Assembly: GCA_015233285.1 (NCBI GenBank)
Contig: JADFYA010000204.1
Coordinates: forward strand, 1-6,881
Source: Deltaproteobacteria bacterium
GTDB lineage: Bacteria > Desulfobacterota > JADFXK01
Length of the DNA stretch: 6,881 nt
Direction of reading: 5' to 3'
Shown here: positions 1 to 6,508 of the stretch, one piece after another
Layout: the number at the start of each line of letters is the position of its first letter
Position numbering within the stretch: the stretch's first letter is position 1
Notes under the pieces: generated by a model
The model's database searches: none
Seen by the model: only the letters and a program-made list of their open reading frames with translations
Told to the model about the DNA's origin: nothing
Position numbers and translations under genes: made by a program

Positions 1-2
1 CC

Positions 3-2573
3 GAGCCGCATACAATCTCATATGATGCCGTTTTCACCAGAAAAAAAGGTAACAGGCTGAATTCAATTAAAGATTTGGTGGGTAAGAGGCTCATCGTGAT
101 GAAAAATGACGCGGCCCACGACTACCTGATGGCAAAGGGCTTAACCACGCCGGACAGACTTGTGCTGACGGACAGCCTCCCTGAAGCCCTTCGGCTGCTG
201 GCTATCGGAAAAGGAGACGCAGCCTTGATGCCGAAGCTGGTGGGACTGCTCCATCTAAAAAACTTGGGGCTCAGTAATCTGGAGCAATCCCCTATTGTTT
301 TGGATGAATATCAGCGGCCATTTAGCTTTGCGGTAAAGAAAGGAAATAAAGATCTTTTGGACCGCCTTTCCCAGGGATTGAGCATAATAAAGGCGACCGG
401 AGAGTACGATCGAATCCATTCAAAATGGTTCGGCCTGGTGGAACCGCCAAAAGTTACTCTTCAATCGGTTATGAAGTACATCCTGCTCGCCGTTGCCGCC
501 TTTTTGGTCGTGGTTCTTTTCCTTGCCGCCTGGTCTCTATCCATGAAGAGACAGGTGTCCATGAGGACCAAAGAACTTGAGCAGGAGATTGTTGAACGGA
601 AAAAAACCGAAAAAGCCCTCTTGGATAGCCGGCAACAGGCTGCGTTTCTAGCAGATTTACTCGAACATTCGTCCCTGCCGTTCGGGGTAGGCTACTCTGA
701 CGGACGTCTGGGTGTCTGCAATGCGGCCTTTCCTCAACTGCTGGGATACACCAAAGAAGAGTTCATCAAGCTCGATTGGACCAAAGACATCACCCCCCAG
801 GAATGGCTGGAGAACGAGCTAGCAAGTTTGCAAGAATTGCACCGGACAGGTCATCCGGTGCGGTATGAGAAGGAATACGTCCGGAAAGACGGCACCCGCG
901 TACCCGTCGAGTTGTTGGTTCACCTTCGCAGCGATGAAGAGGGACAACCGCCGTATTACTATGCCTTCATCACCGATATTTCCGAACGGAAGCAGGCGGC
1001 GGAGACCCTTAAAGAAAATGAGAGGTTACTGAAAAAAGCTCAGCAAATCGCCCAGCTCGGACACTGGCGGCTAGACCCGAAAACAAGCCGGTTGGACGGT
1101 TCAGATGAGCTTTTCCGGATTGTTGGACTGGCCCGTGAGGATTTCGCCCTTGAAACATTTGTTTCGATCGTGCATCCCGACGACCGGGATTTCGTGGCCA
1201 ACACGATCCAGGACTCTATAAAAAACATCAGGAGTTATGCTTTAGAGCACCGGTTGCTTTGCCGGGATGGGTCACAAAAATTTATCAAAGCCCTGGGTGA
1301 GCCGGTGGTGAACCAATCAGGCCAATTAACCATGATGGTCGGTACGGTCCAGGACATCACGGAACGTAAGAGGGCAGAGGAACGCCAAAAAAAATTAGAA
1401 GCCCAACTGCTCCAGGCCCAAAAAATGGAGGCCATCGGAACTCTGGCTGGTGGGATCGCCCACGATTTCAACAATATTCTCGGTTGCATCTTCGGCTACA
1501 CTCAGCTCGCCATTGATGATGTTCAATCCGATGCCGCCAGTCAAGAATTCTTGAAAGAAATACTCAAAGCGGCCAAGCGAGCCAGAGATTTGGTTAAACA
1601 AATCCTAAGCGTCAGCCGTAAATCCGACCAGGAAAAGATATCATTCGAAGTCTCATCAATTATTAGAGAAAGCACCAAGCTGATTCGGGCTTCCTTGCCG
1701 GCCAATATTATCATCAACCATGAAGAATCACCAGAGGAAACATACATCTTAGGTGACCCGACACAAATCCACCAGGTGCTGATAAACCTCTGCACCAATG
1801 CCGCCCATGCCATGCAAGACAACGGCGGAGTATTAGACATAAAACTAAATGAGTTCTACCTTGATCCTGATTCCGCTGCCAGGTACATCAACCTGGCCCC
1901 AGGACTCTATCTAAAATTGACTGTAAGCGACACCGGACAAGGGATGGACAGCAAAGTCGTCAGCCGCATCTTTGATCCTTTTTTCACAACCAAAGAAATA
2001 GGTAAAGGCACCGGCATGGGCCTGGCCATTGTCCATGGCATCGTGAGAAACCATGGTGGGGCCATCACTGTGTATAGCGAACCGGGACGCGGGTCAACCT
2101 TTAATGTCATTCTGCCGTTGGCCAAAGAAGAAGTTGAATTAGAGATTGATGACGATGAAACAATCCCGAGAGGGTCGGAGACGGTCCTACTGGTCGATGA
2201 TGAACCGGGGCTAATCGACACGGGCCAAAAGATTCTGTCCCGTTTAGGTTACAAAGTAATTAGTAAAACAAATAGTTCAGAAGCGTTAGAGGCGTTTGTC
2301 CTTCAGCCGGACAGTTTTGATTTGGTTATTACCGACATGGCCATGCCCAATATGACGGGGGACAAGCTAGCCCAAGAGATAATCCGCCTCCGGCCTGATA
2401 TCCCAATAATTATGTGCACGGGATATAGTCCGTCCGTCAGCGAGGAAGAGGCCAAACAAATTGGGATAGAAGGATTTCTGATGAAACCGTTGGACATGGC
2501 TGCCACGGCCAGACTTATTCGGAGGTTGTTAGATAAACATGCCCCAGGGGAGGACAGAGTTCCTCAAGGATAG
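3..2573 (+). CDS. Membrane hybrid histidine kinase (SBP_bac_3 - TM - PAS - PAS - HisKA - HATPase - REC), 5' truncated
   Basis: The reading frame is open to the window edge, so the true start lies upstream; 856 residues are visible, numbered here from base 3. Residues about 1-146 match the second part of a family 3 solute-binding domain (IKDLVGK, then a run ending HSKWFG). One membrane span lies near 159-178, followed by a charged coiled linker. Two PAS domains follow, about 214-330 and 340-456, each ending in a D-I-S/T-E-R-K motif. HisKA has H-box GGIAHDFNNIL with phospho-acceptor His487 (bases 1461-1463). HATPase has N-box NLCTNAAHAM, G1 DTGQGM, F-box FDPFFTTK and G2 GKGTGMGL. A C-terminal receiver carries the acidic pair in LLVDDE, phospho-acceptor Asp778 in ITDMAMP and Lys828 in MKP. 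All catalytic residues are present, so it should be active. It likely binds a small ligand in the periplasm and passes phosphate through its own receiver. No cognate regulator is visible. The ligand is unknown. The architecture call is firm; the physiological role is not known. Confidence 0.95.
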   Translation, partial: EPHTISYDAVFTRKKGNRLNSIKDLVGKRLIVMKNDAAHDYLMAKGLTTPDRLVLTDSLPEALRLLAIGKGDAALMPKLVGLLHLKNLGLSNLEQSPIVLDEYQRPFSFAVKKGNKDLLDRLSQGLSIIKATGEYDRIHSKWFGLVEPPKVTLQSVMKYILLAVAAFLVVVLFLAAWSLSMKRQVSMRTKELEQEIVERKKTEKALLDSRQQAAFLADLLEHSSLPFGVGYSDGRLGVCNAAFPQLLGYTKEEFIKLDWTKDITPQEWLENELASLQELHRTGHPVRYEKEYVRKDGTRVPVELLVHLRSDEEGQPPYYYAFITDISERKQAAETLKENERLLKKAQQIAQLGHWRLDPKTSRLDGSDELFRIVGLAREDFALETFVSIVHPDDRDFVANTIQDSIKNIRSYALEHRLLCRDGSQKFIKALGEPVVNQSGQLTMMVGTVQDITERKRAEERQKKLEAQLLQAQKMEAIGTLAGGIAHDFNNILGCIFGYTQLAIDDVQSDAASQEFLKEILKAAKRARDLVKQILSVSRKSDQEKISFEVSSIIRESTKLIRASLPANIIINHEESPEETYILGDPTQIHQVLINLCTNAAHAMQDNGGVLDIKLNEFYLDPDSAARYINLAPGLYLKLTVSDTGQGMDSKVVSRIFDPFFTTKEIGKGTGMGLAIVHGIVRNHGGAITVYSEPGRGSTFNVILPLAKEEVELEIDDDETIPRGSETVLLVDDEPGLIDTGQKILSRLGYKVISKTNSSEALEAFVLQPDSFDLVITDMAMPNMTGDKLAQEIIRLRPDIPIIMCTGYSPSVSEEEAKQIGIEGFLMKPLDMAATARLIRRLLDKHAPGEDRVPQG

Positions 2574-2609
2574 CACCCATTGGGGACCGAGCATCCGGCG
2601 CACAAATAG

Positions 2610-2639
2610 AAAAGGCCGGATAATCCCCGACCTTTTTTT
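2610..2639. terminator. Bidirectional Rho-independent terminator between convergent genes
   Basis: On the plus strand AAAAGG-C-CGG pairs with CCG-A-CCTTTT across a 7-nt loop with one mismatch, followed by a run of seven T. It sits 37 bp after the stop of the histidine kinase. Read on the minus strand, the same hairpin ends in TTTTCTATTT and lies just past the stop of the small Cys-rich gene. One element can therefore serve both converging transcripts. Confidence 0.7.
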
Positions 2640-2657
2640 ATATTCAGAGGAAGCGGC

Positions 2658-2813
2658 CTATTCACAAGCACAGGCGTCTTCGCAGATTACTTCTCCTCCG
2701 GTATCTCCACAGCCACACCAGAGCCGGTCTGAGAAAATATCCCCGATCGGTTCACAGGCCCCGGTCACCAACCAGTATGGTCTCCCACTAAACCGTAAAC
2801 AAGTTCCTTCCAT
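2658..2813 (-). CDS. Small cysteine-rich acidic protein, 51 aa, unknown function
   Basis: This short frame encodes 51 residues starting MEGTCLRFSGRPYW and ending ICEDACACE, stop TAG. Support comes from an unusually strong ribosome binding site (GGAGGAGGGG, with AGGAGG 8 nt before the ATG), a candidate promoter upstream and a terminator hairpin right after the stop. It has seven cysteines (5, 20, 33, 35, 44, 48, 50), including two C-x-C pairs (WCGCG and ACACE). There are nine acidic residues, three Arg and no Lys, so it is strongly acidic. No signal peptide or membrane span is seen, so a cytoplasmic location is likely. I do not recognise a family. The Cys spacing would fit metal binding (zinc-ribbon or metallothionein-like) or a redox-sensitive fold, but that is inference. 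It lies 171 bp downstream of the CHASE2 kinase on the same strand with no clear terminator between them, so co-transcription is also possible. The main doubt is whether it is conserved. Confidence 0.65.
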   Translation of the reverse strand: MEGTCLRFSGRPYWLVTGACEPIGDIFSDRLWCGCGDTGGEVICEDACACE

Positions 2814-2819
2814 AATGAT

Positions 2820-2829
2820 CCCCTCCTCC
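2820..2829 (-). promoter_or_regulatory. Strong Shine-Dalgarno of the small Cys-rich gene
   Basis: The minus strand reads GGAGGAGGGG, then ATCATT, then ATG. The AGGAGG core is complementary to the 16S rRNA tail at a spacing of 8 nt. This is the strongest ribosome binding site in the window and the main reason to accept the 51-codon frame as a real gene. Confidence 0.7.
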
Positions 2830-2904
2830 CATACGCTGGGGTTCGGCCCTTCAGCTTCAATTTATACCTATATATAGATAGATTTAATTACTTTTCTTGG
2901 ATTT

Positions 2905-2932
2905 AAGTTAATCATCGGCCGGAGGATGTCAA
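2905..2932 (-). promoter_or_regulatory. Candidate sigma-70 type promoter of the small Cys-rich gene
   Basis: The minus strand has a perfect -35 TTGACA (2932-2927), a 16-bp spacer and a weak -10 TAACTT (2910-2905, 3 of 6 matches). It lies in the gap after the CHASE2 kinase stop. This would give a leader of roughly 85 nt containing a very AT-rich stretch with the 10-bp palindrome CTATATATAG (2868-2877). The weak -10 keeps confidence low. Confidence 0.4.
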
Positions 2933-2984
2933 GTCTGTTTGAAGAATCTTTGAATCGGCCCGCGCCTTAACCGCGACCATGGGG

Positions 2985-5558
2985 TTATCCCTCGGGCAGG
3001 TCGGCGTTCTTCTTTGATTCCAACTCCTCAAGTCTTTTGGCAACTTGCCTGAGATGGGCGGCGAACTCCTGGCCGCGCTGGTAGCGCTTTTCAAAATCTT
3101 TAGCCAGGGCCTTGGCCAGAATTTTTTCCATGACTGCCGGTATCTTGGGGTTAAACGACCGCGGGGAAGGATGGGGGGTGTTGGCGATTTGATACATCAA
3201 GGTGGTCAGGGAGTCACCGGTAAAGGGCTTTTGTCCCGTGAGCATCTCAAACAAAATAGTGCCCAGCGAAAAGAGATCAGACCGACCGTCGACCTTTTTG
3301 CCGGCCACCTGTTCCGGCGACATATAAGAAGGAGTGCCGAGGATGACGCCGGTTTTGGTTCTAGACGATGTGGTGATTCGAGCAATGCCGAAGTCGGTCA
3401 CCTTAACTTCACCGTTTTTCATAACCATGATATTGGCAGGCTTTATGTCGCGGTGAACGATTCCATGTTGATGGGCATAATCCAAGGCGTCGCAAACCTG
3501 GCTGATAATCGTCAAAACCTGTTTCATCGGGAGCAAGTTCTGGGGCTTACAATAGTTCACCAGTTCTTCTCCCTCTAAGAATTCCATGGCGATATAGGAA
3601 ACGTCGTAGTCTTCACCTACGTCATAAATGGTCACAATATTGGGATGGGTCAGACGACCGGCGGATTCGGCTTCCCGGAAAAACCGTTGTTTGACTTCTT
3701 CAATCTGCTCTTCATCCAGGTCACCCAGGCGGATGGTTTTGATGGCCACGATTCGGTTGATCTTGGGATCCCGGCCTTTGAAGACCACCCCCATCGCCCC
3801 GCGACCCAGTTCACCCATGATTTCGTATCGGCCCAGCGTTGGACGGACCTCTCCATCTGCTGCAACGACGGTGGCCTCGCCCGGAGATGTCTTGGGACCA
3901 AGGCCAAATACCTGAGTAGCCTCGGCCGTTTTTAGCTTCTGAACCCGATCGGCCAGATCCTGGTATTTAGGATCAGCGGTAATGATCATCTGGTAGACGT
4001 TAATGGCTTTAGAAAACATTCGCTTGCGTTCATAATCCATGCCCAGTTGGTGGAGCTCTTCCTTGATTCCTTCGGCCTCGATCGGACATTTACGAAGTTT
4101 TTCCATGGCCAGATCCAACATGCCTTGCTGCCGGAAGGAGATAGCCAGAATCTTATTGGTCTCAACGCTGTCGGCTTCAACCTTTTCTTTTACCTTTTCG
4201 GTGACCAGGAAGCGGCGGGAAGTGATCACGGTATAGCCCAGGATCAAGACCAGACTGGGGGTTAACAGATTGAACCACATGCCCTGATGGGAAAAGATGT
4301 ACATCATGGAACAGACGAACACAAACAGAATCCCGCCGGTAAAGACGGCCGCTTTTTGAGCGCCCAGTTTGGGCAGGACAAAGGAGATGAACAGACCAAA
4401 AATCAAGGCCACGGCAAGATCAAACAACGCGGCCCAATCCGGACGGGTGATATATCTGGCTTCTATGATGTTGCTGATCTGATTGGCCACAAGTTCAACA
4501 CTGGCCATGGTGGGTGATGCCGGCGTGACCACCTTTTCTCCGATCCCGGCGGCAGTCGGTCCAATCAAGACAATTTTACCGCTAAAGGCATCGGGCGTAA
4601 CCCGTTTGTTCAGCACGTCGAATGCCGAGTAGATCGGAAAAGATTTCTCCGGATCATGAAATGAAATGAAGGTGGCCATGTCCCGGTTAGGATCGAGCGG
4701 GACACTCAGTTGTCCAAGCTTTATGCTGCGCCCCAGATCGGCCACCACCTGGTCGTCTTTTAACTCCCCGAATTTGGCCACCACCTTGACCGCAAAGGAA
4801 GGAAAGTAGACATCTAAGTATTTGAAGACATGATAAACGGAGCGGGTCACCCCCTCCACTTCAAATAATACGGGATTATTAATATGTCCTATCCCGGCTG
4901 CGGCGGCAGTCAATTCAGGGATGATGGCCACAACCTTCTTAGGAGCCAGCAATTGCCCGCCCCAGTCAGCCGCGCCTTTAACCCCCGCGTAGCTGTTCTT
5001 CTTAATGAAATCCGGAACTTGTGAGTCTTTATCCAGGCTTTGAGGGTTAAATGAATCCTGCTCGAAAAATACCGGCAAAATCACATTCCCGGCCCTGGCA
5101 ATAGATTCGGCCAGTTTGGCGTCGTTATTGAGCCGATCTTCAGCCTTGGTGATTAGCCCAAAAAACTCCATACCGCCGGGCAGGGGTTTCAGGGGGGATT
5201 TATCAAAATCAGTTTTTAATTGTCGGACTTCCTTAAGGCCCTCACCCGTCTCATACTCGCTGAAGATTAAACCAAGACCGATCACTCTGGCCTTGTTTGA
5301 CTTCAAAACGTCGACGAGCTGGGCCAGGATGGATCGCGGCCAGGGAAAACGTCCGATTTTTTTAACGCTGACTTCATCAACAGCCACAATAGCAATAGGC
5401 ACATTGTCGCCCACGGGTTTTTCCAAGACCCGAGACTGCATGTCATAGAGCTTCATTTCCCAAGTGGTCAGCGCCCCGGCAACGGCTAACATCAGAACCA
5501 GGAGGGTGACAATCAGGCCCAAAGCAAAATCAGGCAGGCGTAACTTGGCTTTTTTCAT
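2985..5558 (-). CDS. CHASE2-domain membrane Ser/Thr protein kinase with TPR-like linker
   Basis: From ATG at 5558 the protein has 857 residues. Residues 11-30 form an N-terminal membrane anchor. Residues 31-370 are an extracytoplasmic CHASE2 sensor (GRFPWPRSILAQLVDVL, then KIVLIGPTA). Three membrane spans follow near 376-395, 403-421 and 427-446. A cytoplasmic linker (467-542) has TPR-like helices, including LGMDYERKRMFSKAINVYQ. The C-terminal kinase domain spans about 577-843: glycine loop GRGAMG, Lys607 in VAIK, helix-C Glu629, HRDIKPAN with Asp704, DFG at 722-724, and GTPSYMSPEQ closing a Thr/Ser-rich activation segment. All catalytic residues are present, so it should be an active Hanks-type kinase driven by an envelope signal. 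In many bacterial Ser/Thr kinases the kinase is N-terminal and the sensor C-terminal; here the order is reversed. The start was chosen because MKKAKLRLPD directly precedes the anchor; a TTG at 5660 would add 34 atypical residues and overlaps a candidate -35. The Shine-Dalgarno at 5558 is weak. Targets are unknown. Confidence 0.95.
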   Translation of the reverse strand: MKKAKLRLPDFALGLIVTLLVLMLAVAGALTTWEMKLYDMQSRVLEKPVGDNVPIAIVAVDEVSVKKIGRFPWPRSILAQLVDVLKSNKARVIGLGLIFSEYETGEGLKEVRQLKTDFDKSPLKPLPGGMEFFGLITKAEDRLNNDAKLAESIARAGNVILPVFFEQDSFNPQSLDKDSQVPDFIKKNSYAGVKGAADWGGQLLAPKKVVAIIPELTAAAAGIGHINNPVLFEVEGVTRSVYHVFKYLDVYFPSFAVKVVAKFGELKDDQVVADLGRSIKLGQLSVPLDPNRDMATFISFHDPEKSFPIYSAFDVLNKRVTPDAFSGKIVLIGPTAAGIGEKVVTPASPTMASVELVANQISNIIEARYITRPDWAALFDLAVALIFGLFISFVLPKLGAQKAAVFTGGILFVFVCSMMYIFSHQGMWFNLLTPSLVLILGYTVITSRRFLVTEKVKEKVEADSVETNKILAISFRQQGMLDLAMEKLRKCPIEAEGIKEELHQLGMDYERKRMFSKAINVYQMIITADPKYQDLADRVQKLKTAEATQVFGLGPKTSPGEATVVAADGEVRPTLGRYEIMGELGRGAMGVVFKGRDPKINRIVAIKTIRLGDLDEEQIEEVKQRFFREAESAGRLTHPNIVTIYDVGEDYDVSYIAMEFLEGEELVNYCKPQNLLPMKQVLTIISQVCDALDYAHQHGIVHRDIKPANIMVMKNGEVKVTDFGIARITTSSRTKTGVILGTPSYMSPEQVAGKKVDGRSDLFSLGTILFEMLTGQKPFTGDSLTTLMYQIANTPHPSPRSFNPKIPAVMEKILAKALAKDFEKRYQRGQEFAAHLRQVAKRLEELESKKNADLPEG

Positions 5559-5631
5559 AATAGTCGTATGGCTGAGAGAATCACATAGAGAAGGTGGCGG
5601 CCGCTTCCGAATACAGCCGGGTAAATTGTCA

Positions 5632-5660
5632 AGTATGGGCAAGATAGCATTTTTTATCAA
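5632..5660 (-). promoter_or_regulatory. Candidate promoter of the CHASE2 kinase
   Basis: The minus strand has TTGATA (5660-5655), a 17-bp spacer and CATACT (5637-5632), matching the -35 and -10 consensus at 5 and 4 of 6 positions. It would start transcription near 5625, about 65 nt before the chosen ATG. The upstream TTG alternative start forms part of this -35 box, so it could not be translated from this transcript. Confidence 0.45.
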
Positions 5661-5671
5661 GAAGAAGCAAT

Positions 5672-5712
5672 AAAAAAATGAGCCGGGACATTTGCATTAC
5701 CCACGTTACTCA
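5672..5712 (-). terminator. Weak candidate terminator after the rhomboid gene
   Basis: On the minus strand TGAG...GGG pairs with CCC..CTCA around a loose internal loop, followed by A and seven T. The hairpin overlaps the rhomboid stop codon and the stem is weak, so read-through into the CHASE2 kinase is quite possible. Confidence 0.3.
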
Positions 5713-6257
5713 ATGGGGAATTCCCTGGTCCGCCAGGCGGCGTAGATACCGGCCAGTAATCCAAAAAAGTGACTGGCCCAGCTCTGCCCGGGGAAGACGA
5801 ATAGCAAGGATTGGAACACGCCGCCGTAAAAGGCAATAACACCCAGTGATATGAACAGGGCCCGCCATTCGCGTCGGCATATGCCCATAAACGCAAGAAA
5901 TCCGGTTAAACCAAAGACAACGCCGCTGGCCCCGATATGGACCGCATGGCCTTGCCCGAACAGCCAGGTCAAGGAGCCCCCCAGCAATACGATGATCGTC
6001 AGAGCAACCGCGGTGAGCCTCCCGCTGTAAGAAAATGATACCGCCAGGAGAACGAACAAGGCACCGGTGTTGCTGATAAGATGAAATATTCCCACATGGA
6101 GGAACGGAGAAAAAATTATCCCGGGCAAACCGCCCAGAGTTCGCGGCCGCAGTCCATACCAGCGCAGGTCCCCAGGTATGATCAGGCTGACGAAAAAAAC
6201 CAGCCACAAGATAGCCACCGCGGCGAGCGCAAAAAGCAAACTTTGACGAATTTTCAT
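5706..6257 (-). CDS. Rhomboid family intramembrane serine protease
   Basis: This 183-residue integral membrane protein should cleave transmembrane segments of other proteins within the lipid bilayer. The catalytic Ser111 lies in HIGASGVVFGLTGF, the rhomboid GxSG motif. His163 in SWASHFFGLLAG completes the dyad. His59 and Asn63 in HVGIFHLISN match the oxyanion-stabilising HxxxN motif. The YGLRPRTLGGLPGIIFSPF stretch before it is typical of a compact bacterial rhomboid subgroup. About six hydrophobic segments are visible, with little besides the six-helix core. I chose ATG at 6257 because GAGGGGTGAA lies directly before it; a TTG four codons upstream is less likely. The gene is divergent from the CFI-box-like gene and lies 147 bp upstream of the CHASE2 kinase on the same strand. 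A rhombosortase-type role (processing of C-terminally sorted proteins) is possible but not shown. Confidence 0.93.
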   Translation of the reverse strand: MKIRQSLLFALAAVAILWLVFFVSLIIPGDLRWYGLRPRTLGGLPGIIFSPFLHVGIFHLISNTGALFVLLAVSFSYSGRLTAVALTIIVLLGGSLTWLFGQGHAVHIGASGVVFGLTGFLAFMGICRREWRALFISLGVIAFYGGVFQSLLFVFPGQSWASHFFGLLAGIYAAWRTREFPIE

Positions 6258-6309
6258 TTCACCCCTCAAGATGGTCGATCAGATAACAGGCGTGTTCAAC
6301 TCCACATTT

Positions 6310-6335
6310 TTAACGATATACCTTAACGATATACC
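6310..6335. repeat. Perfect 13-bp tandem direct repeat in the divergent promoter region
   Basis: TTAACGATATACC occurs twice, back to back, at 6310-6322 and 6323-6335, with no mismatch. The core ATATACC recurs at 6389-6395, next to the candidate plus-strand promoter. The repeat overlaps the predicted -10 and start site of the minus-strand rhomboid promoter, a common position for a repressor or activator site. A regulator is not identified. Confidence 0.85.
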
Positions 6336-6355
6336 ATTATCCCGCCGGGCGTGAA
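6328..6355 (-). promoter_or_regulatory. Candidate promoter of the rhomboid gene
   Basis: The minus strand has TTCACG (6355-6350), a 16-bp spacer and TATATC (6333-6328), each matching 4 of 6 consensus positions. The -10 lies inside the second copy of the tandem repeat. The leader to the ATG at 6257 would be about 65 nt. Confidence 0.35.
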
Positions 6356-6360
6356 CACTT

Positions 6361-6388
6361 TTGTCACCACCGGCCCTAACGCTATGTT
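6361..6388 (+). promoter_or_regulatory. Candidate promoter of the CFI-box-like gene
   Basis: TTGTCA (6361-6366) and TATGTT (6383-6388), separated by 16 bp, match the -35 and -10 consensus at 5 and 4 of 6 positions. It is followed by a third ATATACC copy and the small inverted repeat TACC-AAAAA-GGTA. The leader to the ATG at 6509 would be about 110 nt, long enough for a regulatory RNA structure. Confidence 0.4.
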
Positions 6389-6508
6389 ATATACCAAAAA
6401 GGTAAAAATGGAAGTGTCGTGAGCTTGCGGCATTCTAATCGGAAGCCTTTTCCCAAATGATCATGGCTATCCCTGGGGCCGCTTACTATTTCTTTTTCGA
6501 GAGCGTAA

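Noticed and set aside
2539..2877. Plus-strand 112-codon frame overlapping the end of the histidine kinase
   Set aside because: It runs through the terminator hairpin and is antisense to the small Cys-rich gene, which has far better translation signals. Its protein is low complexity without a recognisable domain.
3045..3578. Plus-strand 177-codon frame
   Set aside because: It is fully antisense to the kinase domain of the CHASE2 protein, whose motifs are intact, so it is a shadow frame.
5657..6207. Other minus-strand frames of 79 and 165 codons around the rhomboid gene
   Set aside because: They overlap the rhomboid frame, which holds all catalytic motifs; these frames have none.
6081..6326. 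Plus-strand 81-codon frame
   Set aside because: It is antisense to the rhomboid N-terminus, very hydrophilic and without a domain.
6258..6508. Known riboswitch (for example c-di-GMP class) in the divergent region
   Set aside because: Hairpins are visible, but the conserved core bases of classes I know are not, so no class was assigned.
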